Shown here: in pieces, positions 29,501-32,252 of the stretch
Layout of the letters: each line of letters starts with the position of its first letter
How positions within the stretch are numbered: the first letter of the stretch is position 1
DNA from: Pseudomonadota bacterium
GTDB lineage: Bacteria; Myxococcota_A; UBA9042; GCA-2863065
Assembly: GCA_005776585.1 (NCBI GenBank)
Contig: SXOX01000067.1
Span: 1 to 32,252 of the forward strand
Reading direction: 5' to 3'
Length of the DNA: 32,252 nt
The notes under the pieces: generated by a model
The model's database searches: none
What the model was told of the DNA's origin: nothing
Seen by the model: the letters and a program-made list of their open reading frames with translations, nothing else
Program-made: the position numbers and the translations under genes

Positions 29501-32252
29501 TGGTCGGCGAGGCCAGGTCGAGGGTCACGGTCGAAGGCGTGGTCGCCGAGGGCGTGAAGCTCACCTGGCTCGTGCCGCGCCTGAGCTTGTAGGTGCCGAG
29601 CTGGGACGGCAAGGCTCCGATGGCGTGTACTCGCAGGCTGACTGAGGACGCACCCTGTGGGAGCGAAATGTCGAGGGTCGACCCGTTGATGACGCTCTGG
29701 ACCACTCCGAGGCTCTTGAAGCTCGCCGCGTCCCCGGTGGCCGAAGTGGCCGCATGCAACGTCGTGGACGAGAGCGGGCTGAAGGTGAAGTTGTGGTAGA
29801 TGATGGGCGGAGGTCGCTGAACCATCGTGTTCTGCGACTGGTTGGCCCCCGGCTGCGTCGGCCAGTCGCTCCCTTCGAAGGTCTCGGTTTCCGGGGTGCA
29901 TCCCGCGCACTGACCTGTCGACGGCTCGCAGAGGTTGGTGCAGGTCACGGGCGTCGCCGAACAGCCGAGCACCGGGTCGCAGCCATCCGTGGTGCATGGC
30001 TGACCGTCATCGCAGGACGTTGCCGTGGTCGTGCAACCGGTCGCTGGGTCACATGAATCGGTCGTACATGCATCGTTGTCTGCGCATGTGCGAGTGGTCG
30101 TGGTGCAGCCGGTCGCGGGGCTGCAGGAATCCTCGGTGCAGGCGTCCCCGTCGTCGCAGACGAACGCAACCGTCGTGCATCCCGACGAGGAGTCGCACAC
30201 GTCGGTCGTGCAGGCGTCTCCGTCGTCGCAGGCGAGCACGTCGTGGGCGCAGCCCAACGAGGACGAGCAGGTATCCTCCGTACAGGCGTCCAGGTCGTCG
30301 CAGCTGAGGGGAGCGGTCTGGCAGCCCGTGGCAGCCGAGCAGGCATCCACGGTGCAGAGGTCCCCGTCGTCGCAGCTCACGGCACCGTGCGCACAGCCCG
30401 ATCCCGAGGCGCAGGTGTCCGAGGTGCACGCATCTCCATCGTCGCAGCTCACGAGGGCGTGCCCGCAACCCGTCTCCGTGTCGCACGAATCGGTCGTGCA
30501 CGCGTCGCTGTCGTCGCAGCTTACCGTGGCATTCCGACAGCCTGCTCCGGAGTCGCACGAATCGGTCGTGCAGGTGTCGCCATCGTCGCAGCTTCGCGCG
30601 GTGTGTGCGCAGCCCGACGCCGCGACGCACGAGTCCGTCGTGCAGGCGTTACCGTCGTCGCAGCTCACGGGATTGTGTGCGCAACCCGAGCCCGAGGCAC
30701 ACGAGTCGATCGTACACTCGCTGCCGTCGTCGCACTGGAGCGAGGTCGTGGTACAGCCAGAAGTGGGGTCACAGCCATCGGACGTACACGCATCGCCGTC
30801 ATTGCAAACGAGTGCCGAGGCCGTGCAACCGGTAACGGGATTGCATCCGTCCGTAGTGCACGCGTTCGCGTCGTTGCAGGTGGCTGAAACGTTGACGCAG
30901 CCGTTCGTCGGGTCGCAAGTGTCGGTCGTGCAGGCGTTGCTGTCGTTGCATGAAAGTGGGGCTGTGGTGCATCCCGTTGCCTGGTTGCACGAGTCGACGG
31001 TGCATACCTTGCCGTCGTTACAACTTATCGGTGTGAACTTGCAGCCCTGAATGAAGTCACAGCGGTCCGTCGTGCAGGCGTCGTTGTCGTTGCACGTGAT
31101 CGCGACCGACGTGCATCCGACGCCCGGCTTGCACGCGTCGGAAGTACAGGCGTCCCCGTCGTTGCAGGATGCAGGCATATGCACGCATCCGGAGAGGACG
31201 TTACAGCCGTCGTCGGTGCAGGGATCGCCGTCGTCGCAGGTCACGGCGCCGTGGCAACCGGTCGCCGGAGCGCAGGTGTCCACAGTGCATGCGTTTCCAT
31301 CGTCTACGCACTCCTCGTTGCTGTGCGTGCAACCCGTCGCCGGGTTGCAGCCGTCAATGGTGCAGGCATTCGCGTCGTCGCACGAGGCGGCGATGTTCAC
31401 GTGAACGCAGCCGAGCGCGGCCTTGCATGAGTCGGTCGTGCAGGCGTCGTGGTCGTCGCAGTCCCTTGGCGCGCCGCCCGTGCAAACCCCCTGGGCGCAC
31501 GCGTCGTTGGTGGTACACGCGCTGCCGTCGTCGCAGGGCCCCGAAGCGCTGACGTGCGCGCACGCGCCCCCGGTGCAGGCGTCAATCGTGCAGGCGCTCC
31601 CGTCGTCGCACGTTGCCGCGGTCGCGTCGTCGTCGGCCGTGCCGTCGCAGTCGTCGTCGACCCCGTCGCACGTCTTGTCGTCGGCCGCGGCTGCGCCCTC
31701 GACGCAGTCGTCCACGACTGCCCCGCTGACACACGAAGTCGTTCCCGTTCCCACGCAGGCGCCGGTGCCACAGGTGGTGGCCTGGGCGGCGTAGTCCTCG
31801 TCGTTCGCCCCGTCGCAGTCCTCGTCCTTGCCGTCGCAGGTCGCATCCGCGGAGGCCGGGGCTCCGGCCTGGCAGCTATTGACGACCGCGCCATTGACGC
31901 ACGAGGTCGCACCCGTCGCCGCGCAGGCGCCGGTGCCACAGGTGGTGGCCTGGGTGGCGTAGTCCTCGTCGTTCGCCCCGTCGCAGTCCTCGTCGATTCC
32001 GTCGCAGGTCGCGTCCGCGGCGGCCGGGGTACCGGCCTGGCAGCTGTTGATCACTGCACCGTTGACGCAGGCGGTCGCACCCGTCGCCGCGCAGGCGCCT
32101 GTGCCACAGGCGGTGGGCTGGGCCGCGTAGTCCTCGTCGTTTGCTCCGTCGCAGTCCTCGTCCTTGCCATCGCAGGTCGTGTCCGCGGAGGCCGGGGTAC
32201 CGGCCTGGCAGCTGTTGATCACTGCACCGTTGACGCAGGCGGTCGCACCCGT
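17505..32252 (-). CDS. Giant multidomain Cys-rich adhesin/hydrolase (>=4915 residues, 5' end outside window)
   Basis: One open frame, 4916 codons to TAG at 17505-17507, still open at the window edge. Residues are counted from that edge. Order: MopE-like repeats (1-207); 23 Dictyostelium-type repeats (~214-770); beta-sandwich A (~784-950); two EGF modules; beta-sandwich B (~1072-1239); eight EGF modules (~1240-1545); C-type-lectin-like domain (~1569-1689); Ig/PKD-like modules with paired Cys and DxDGD (~1714-2550); seven FG-GAP motifs (~2555-3107); short RTX-like segment; two cadherin-like domains (~3277-3472); beta-rich and Cys-rich spacers; SGNH hydrolase (~4145-4437); EEP domain (~4520-4857); Cys-rich tail. 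Disulfide density and Ca-binding repeats indicate secretion, but the signal peptide is outside the window and no C-terminal anchor, LPXTG or MYXO-CTERM is present. A role as an extracellular adhesin with lipase/phosphodiesterase heads is inference; domain calls rest on motifs. Confidence 0.92.
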   Translation of the reverse strand, partial: TGATACVNGAVINSCQAGTPASADTTCDGKDEDCDGANDEDYAAQPTACGTGACAATGATACVNGAVINSCQAGTPAAADATCDGIDEDCDGANDEDYATQATTCGTGACAATGATSCVNGAVVNSCQAGAPASADATCDGKDEDCDGANDEDYAAQATTCGTGACVGTGTTSCVSGAVVDDCVEGAAAADDKTCDGVDDDCDGTADDDATAATCDDGSACTIDACTGGACAHVSASGPCDDGSACTTNDACAQGVCTGGAPRDCDDHDACTTDSCKAALGCVHVNIAASCDDANACTIDGCNPATGCTHSNEECVDDGNACTVDTCAPATGCHGAVTCDDGDPCTDDGCNVLSGCVHMPASCNDGDACTSDACKPGVGCTSVAITCNDNDACTTDRCDFIQGCKFTPISCNDGKVCTVDSCNQATGCTTAPLSCNDSNACTTDTCDPTNGCVNVSATCNDANACTTDGCNPVTGCTASALVCNDGDACTSDGCDPTSGCTTTSLQCDDGSECTIDSCASGSGCAHNPVSCDDGNACTTDSCVAASGCAHTARSCDDGDTCTTDSCDSGAGCRNATVSCDDSDACTTDSCDTETGCGHALVSCDDGDACTSDTCASGSGCAHGAVSCDDGDLCTVDACSAATGCQTAPLSCDDLDACTEDTCSSSLGCAHDVLACDDGDACTTDVCDSSSGCTTVAFVCDDGDACTEDSCSPATGCTTTTRTCADNDACTTDSCDPATGCTTTATSCDDGQPCTTDGCDPVLGCSATPVTCTNLCEPSTGQCAGCTPETETFEGSDWPTQPGANQSQNTMVQRPPPIIYHNFTFSPLSSTTLHAATSATGDAASFKSLGVVQSVINGSTLDISLPQGASSVSLRVHAIGALPSQLGTYKLRRGTSQVSFTPSATTPSTVTLDLASPTTQVSVVLTGIPLGVPPGTPQRFFIDSIAYTPMTCSPAACSPNPCKNGGTCSGLVGGGTLCSCAAGYSGPTCETTLDPCALGACLNGAACTSSAGSYACDCLIGWTGSRCETNACNAAACDDSNACTVDACNPSSQCESTAKCAGPCNAVTGDCVLCADLYEGFEDASWPVLDPIIGWMRTTIAPLGNTITFHGTKYAMTPGMGALTARTSPTFDPSRFRSLGVQLDSPSSSLTITLPQTATRVALSVHRIGMAPLMPATKFVLASGASTTTFTASDTQVSVVSLTLASPAKTVTVSLFTPQSIPSFPAGRTLLIDAIGYEPGECPANDCASAPCENGGTCADEVGRFLCSCAPGFSGTTCAVNIDDCVSHPCAHGGTCIDGIASYTCECAAGWEGTNCTRSIDDCVLAGSGACNHGTCVDHHLGYTCTCQIGFVGADCSVNFDDCAVQPCLNGAACTDGIAAFTCDCAPGWSGATCATEIDECAPAPCAHGGACTDGLASFTCACTAAWTGETCSDDVDECATAPCLNGGVCTNLPGSFACACTPGYAGTLCETEIDECATAPCQHGGTCVDLVAAFSCDCLVGYGGATCATVDCDPNPCANGGQCKDDGGLFSCQCAEGFVGPLCECGDGQLDPSEVCDDAGNNGVAFAVPGTPNASLVFADHAYGYYTNGLTWAAASAQCTSLGGTLVSINNGAEAFELREWLHERPDAGWIGAHSLAGKWQWADPTVPFWFTSWLAGLQSQSCARWILGATLWSTEPCNHAGYVHPYTCEFKRSNCDAACSGRLCADGRAICPLEPTCLAAEILPTAPSTDDAIQCSCTKFDGAAGMVESGSLCRFEDQKGALLAPEGSCALPAGAAMGADGLRCTLTPSDGTSFGAPVITELGLINRAPQAPPAVTLGLTDGSPLTVLTASQPLRCASTSATLPADPDGDSVVAQVAWSLNGSVAHVESGLAVPAHEISLADLYQKAWTWGQPERGDVVACAVGAFDGKLSGAWTWSPSVVAGNAAPGVVAPVIAPEGPLYAGVPLTCTVSAASDADGDTTSLTLTWRVDGVSTQTQTVVSGQEVALATSPAVGKQVECRVVANDGHGGVGTAADTVTVENQRPGCLSAAFSPAKAEYTDGDTITCGCLTVDDFDGDTSGFQCLWRVSGALQTWSGCSVSASSIPSGQVVECDIAPTDFEGPGAFAKVTGQKAGGQGPTWGPNSVTLTTPSAGYFGIDASQHDATFVCSWTSATDPDGAEITYKVNWRYQAPTGQTKALLGTSLTTITLRQLTSDQGLQPVKHGDVWCEVTASDGSGVATQSSNVYDLRNHEPVFLSSGWDGSQSYPASRRATFPGELRTCSGVIADYDGDATLRLSLRYYPSFTNVYTWAPYWTTLHTETHTHTTQASFPWAPGLNDANGMYFCDVMASDPETGGNGHTWESWLAKGAPQVTSIGLSPASSSPCESRVCTVSLTHPDALTMPDQDSNLHVGLSVRWLADGVAVATTHVKDVLIRPEGSTVDIPADDAPVGDGQQLACEVSVVQGPLLPPVIATSNTVIAQGEGATVGTVFVSHAPRVGEAVHCMVTGVANGCAITPSPVFEWVVDGLLVDGAVGGTLSTSGLTVGQTIACRVRLVDGGHAVSPEMTSASVSVVSDTWTLNGSQVGMAFGSATTVVPDRDGDGRDELLVGAPGPDTGGKVDAGLVYVVPGQAQGGVLTSTTLDGGAALLVVQGDEGSWDTASTFCAGVAGSSQCGTVVPGVTQDGGPTAPRGGALGFRAAVVPDADGDDVPDLLLSAPYGSMTGTAGYLAGRVVLASGAATGTQPLSALLRVRAVGEAGIDPVQFLATKGLHGSAFNGHLLGWGLAGGDFDGDGRSDVAMAAPNTDFPTDASDPSLYDTGRVYVVGSIGGVTTLDLGQFSDPATRSFETPGFMVQTTVSTGDFDGNGQVGQLTNVGDVNGDGADDLFIDPIGFAANELYVVLGRRSGRTIDPGAGDHDGVFRLGGPVNWVTTIGNPDYLARLKLGRSFEANRHLKLGDVNADGLVDLAVASVENEGGPLNQYEVAVVFGDRSLSSLDLAAVDAGQGGFVVEGRPGTDLAVSSLTVGGVGDQNHDGFDDIGITMRVRLGGPTGAIQDRLYVAFGKANGTSVSFNDLAAGVGGSMRAITGFASTIDHGDLDGDGLDDIILGLPGNSSNRGSVYVIYGRDAAGDLTALGGDTAETFGGSSGGPEWIAAGRGNDTLLGGAGADVLYAGGGDDTIVLSSLDFRRVNGGPGLDTLRLPNATKVDFGALGCRVRDVEALVIGDGGSIHLRVADAARLSRRTHTITVRGAQGTSLALTDGVWTPAALEIVGTETFRVFLSGDTRIRVLSLVDVNVAPALALAAFSIHENSAPGTVVGSLQLSDADGQVALAEVVDPNTPFTIAPGTGQLLLGDTMPLDREQQSVWLLTVRVVDDEGLASTYTVEVSVLDVNEPPVFVPANPTATVEEGTRTNELVTTVHVVDGDPGEHLHFEIIDGNKGNAFRIDDTGRVFIDQWEDIDYERAPVRTPTIRVTDSVGHQVTATLTVHVINQDSQTRTVDFTFTTQAQKVWASNRDSWVAFSEHQEFAWHSDVREKAGSMEALKTTGVLDFDGTPYFRMLTQGVLLNKWVAMADGGFISASLPLGMSVTFPDEIAPGATMVIGSTWKLKNGATFNGLSPSFVAATIAGASHASLEAGLLLVGDDPMTCDTTLKPVWQSQESWCNGFELICNDRVDNDGDSGDSLCFQTDLMSTQLGIQYAPADVSVVSGPGWAQVNDAWDECPAELTDPKYGIGYCIGSHDPQTYCGEAICVGLGCEKIDCSDPDCVEAAVCSGAGGDQYASLASESAPAVHPKPFIRDEPPQLIESFMFRNVYPEGTPINASDPMKLFTGSDDSTDVINRPNLLAPATVATASITEIRDIHDLLGDKGTMTGTSNHPILGGLFRFAESHKGVSGNVGIHVDFTQGYYVEVEGVVATYTLEDGTMHTAPMGEPASFTLPASADINHDGRVQVTTRFAIQARLYNRVRADVTGASYLEFGRSIIDFRGPNGLGLDTLYGRHDFTLIPPEVYQKSSGGLLTYMETVLLGGFGFPTLTTSVDIMTEPNPEVCDNAGDDDADGLVDCADPECAEDVCGTAGRCQSGVCVWACVSDCDDAVACTVDACDAVTRTCTHEARSQLCPDDGIYCNGAEVCNGPTGCGHAGSPCGPGLVCDAAEELCVLASELAVDPALVAAIGDSMTRAFASPCTSGSVSDGLWCMYQGVPSGFPLGGDYPENSWSTGTNPDVYSFAQRSAEAKGLAPVAGANVAVTGATWKHFVKQARKVCELRPAPSEVTVLLGGNDVCDSTSLETMPAVGTLVSHLHDGMQLLTSCLGPQTTIRWRSMARADFLYEAGLAKEAAPCTGESAVQCRDNWEQLGLCKVVTNEPDPLVRRAIGRKIDLYNVAMTEEIERFVTGANGLNPNALTLIGDWKGSIDGGYVNTSFGALQYGACDLNAFDCFHPSLRGQQRGACVAFSEDPLNPEPGAESCDAVRTCGNGLWEHQWGEPCEEDTHCGEGKACNSMCLCVSAVPGTCKTVADCPTDYACVSKKCSPSYPEAPAAELVVETYNAGLAGTFAPALSTERREPIADALSESDADVLCLQEVWRDDDAEFLQGRLAEAFPHTFRQPTSDTNPRATPCGLTSTVATLTCVATKCAMQGVDLTTCVNTECAANWGALGAACQQCLAANVATAPLCVVPPGAKPLQSGGRNGLMLLSKHPIWAPSYGSLGSELLQRGVITATVSGRTVQCAQLTAKLDDVTYLPKGGVTTWEEEQTIQVQELGGLSSPLQCVVLMGDLNSGPETVSLAGESAAAWTALGAAGFSGSWEEPFCTWCGDNSLARNPVASKRLDHVLVRGCPGATVTLSRTMDSTVQLVAGDQLTTTTLSDRYGVRAHIAFGCTPGAVHGCYSGAVGTAGVGSCKAGTHTCNSQGTGFGPCVGEVVPGDEGCAAFAP
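17680..18690 (-). other. EEP (DNase-I/sphingomyelinase-fold) domain of giant protein
   Basis: EEP landmarks occur in order: ETYNAGL, DVLCLQEVW (metal-binding Glu), NGLMLLSKHPI, VLMGDLNS, KRLDHVLV and LSDRYGV. The best match is to the neutral sphingomyelinase-like group, which ends LSDHYxV; here the His is Arg (codon 17703-17705). A Cys-rich insert (~18250-18480) sits between the Glu motif and NGLMLLS. A 57-residue Cys-rich tail follows to the stop. Confidence 0.75.
18940..19815 (-). other. SGNH/GDSL hydrolase domain (phospholipase-B-like) of giant protein
   Basis: Block I is IGDSMT with the nucleophile Ser codon at 19776-19778. Block III is LLGGNDVC near 19461-19486. Block V is DCFHPS with the catalytic His codon at 18987-18989. 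The GGND(V/L)C and DxFHPS spellings resemble the phospholipase B1 group of SGNH esterases. All catalytic blocks are intact. The substrate is inferred to be an ester lipid. Confidence 0.8.
22930..24590 (-). repeat. Seven FG-GAP (integrin-alpha propeller) motifs in giant protein
   Basis: Seven Ca-binding loops are spaced along the segment: PDRDGDGRDELLVGAP, PDADGDDVPDLLLSAP, GDFDGDGRSDVAMAAP, GDVNGDGADDLF, GDVNADGLVDLAVA, GDQNHDGFDDIGI and GDLDGDGLDDIILGLP. Seven such blades are the number expected for a closed integrin-alpha type beta-propeller. The segment is followed at 22700-22860 by an RTX-like GGAGADVLYAGGGDDT stretch. Confidence 0.85.
27185..27545 (-). other. C-type-lectin-like domain (within giant protein)
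   Basis: Recognisable by YGYYTNGLTWAAASAQC, GGTLVSINN, WIGAHS, a Trp-rich core (KWQWADP, WFTSWL) and the terminal Cys pair in STEPC and YTCEF. The EPN/QPD and WND calcium-sugar motifs of classical lectins are not seen, so ligand binding may be Ca-independent or to a non-sugar ligand. Confidence 0.75.
27615..28535 (-). repeat. Eight tandem Notch/Delta-like calcium-binding EGF modules
   Basis: Eight consecutive modules follow the six-Cys EGF pattern (CxxxPCxxGGxC, then CxDxxxxFxCxC, then GxxGxxC). Several start with the calcium-binding N-terminal consensus (EIDEC, DVDEC, NIDDC). All eight also match C-x-[DN]-x4-[FY]-x-C, the Asp/Asn beta-hydroxylation consensus of eukaryotic EGF modules. Two more modules lie at 29160-29405. 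In the giant protein they should form a rigid Ca-stabilised rod preceding the lectin-like domain. Confidence 0.9.
29941..31610 (-). repeat. 23 Dictyostelium-type (CTDC) 24-residue repeats
   Basis: About 23 consecutive copies of a 72-bp unit encode C[DN]DGxACTxDxC followed by xxxxGCxxxxxx. The pattern matches the Dicty_CTDC repeat of slime-mould extracellular proteins. Middle copies keep 24 residues exactly; the first five vary by one or two residues. A further isolated copy lies near 29080-29150 and a degenerate one near 20000. The repeats probably form a long disulfide-stapled rod with acidic, possibly Ca-binding, loops. Confidence 0.88.
31630..32252 (-). repeat. 168-bp tandem repeats encoding MopE-like metal-binding units
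   Basis: The anchor encoding CDGxDEDCDG recurs at 32167, 31999, 31831 and 31663, exactly 168 bp (56 residues) apart. The first three units are nearly identical at the DNA level, including ACGTGACAATGAT-type and SCQAGTP segments; the last has diverged (CDGVDDDCDG). The Asp/Cys motif is the MopE/thrombospondin-3-like metal-binding repeat. The array runs off the window, so its copy number is unknown. Confidence 0.9.

Noticed and set aside
29941..31610. Possible CRISPR array because of regular short repeats
   Set aside because: The 72-bp periodicity is coding, units are contiguous without spacers, and the frame is open throughout.

Overview
The window comes from a GC-rich Gram-negative bacterium, most likely a member of the Myxococcota or a related deltaproteobacterial lineage. 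This is inferred from the strong G/C bias at third codon positions, many small lipoproteins, MopE-type (Asp/Cys) metal-binding repeats, 'Dictyostelium-type' Cys repeats in a giant secreted protein, and an FKBP lipoprotein with a Pro/Ala-rich linker. No RNA genes, insertion sequences or CRISPR arrays were seen.

Region 1 (1-5998, minus strand) is a tightly packed co-directional block. In transcription order it holds a TrmN6-like methyltransferase, miaB, a bifunctional-nuclease (BFN/DUF151) protein, an XdhC-family protein, a rhomboid protease, a Coq4-like protein and the start of aconitase acnA, which runs off the window. Gaps are short, and XdhC/rhomboid share one base.

Region 2 (6103-9726, plus strand) is a three-gene ABC exporter operon: an ATPase and two large DUF3526-like permeases with overlapping ends. 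It converges on an FKBP-type prolyl isomerase lipoprotein that carries an unusual CX4CH motif.

Region 3 (10.6-17.3 kb) is an accessory segment. It holds a decayed MNT-HEPN toxin-antitoxin pair (nucleotidyltransferase plus HepT-like protein, three in-frame stops) and a frameshifted EGF-containing lipoprotein remnant. It also holds an apparently intact hipBA module with a palindromic operator candidate, an IPT/TIG-like lipoprotein divergent from a LysR regulator across an inverted repeat, a doubtful short lipoprotein, and a second LysR regulator.

Region 4 (17505-32252, minus strand) is one uninterrupted reading frame of at least 4915 codons whose 5' end lies outside the window. From N to C terminus the encoded Cys-rich protein has: MopE-like 56-residue tandem repeats; 23 Dictyostelium-type 24-residue repeats; two copies of an unassigned beta-sandwich-like domain with EGF modules between them; eight tandem Notch/Delta-like calcium-binding EGF modules; a C-type-lectin-like domain; several Ig/PKD-like Cys-paired modules; a seven-motif integrin-alpha (FG-GAP) propeller; a short RTX-like segment; two cadherin-like domains; beta-rich and Cys-rich spacers; an SGNH (phospholipase-B-like) hydrolase; and a DNase-I/sphingomyelinase-fold (EEP) domain. 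The adhesive modules plus two candidate phospholipid-hydrolase domains suggest a giant extracellular contact-dependent lipase/adhesin. That role is inference, and the protein is the most interesting object in the window.
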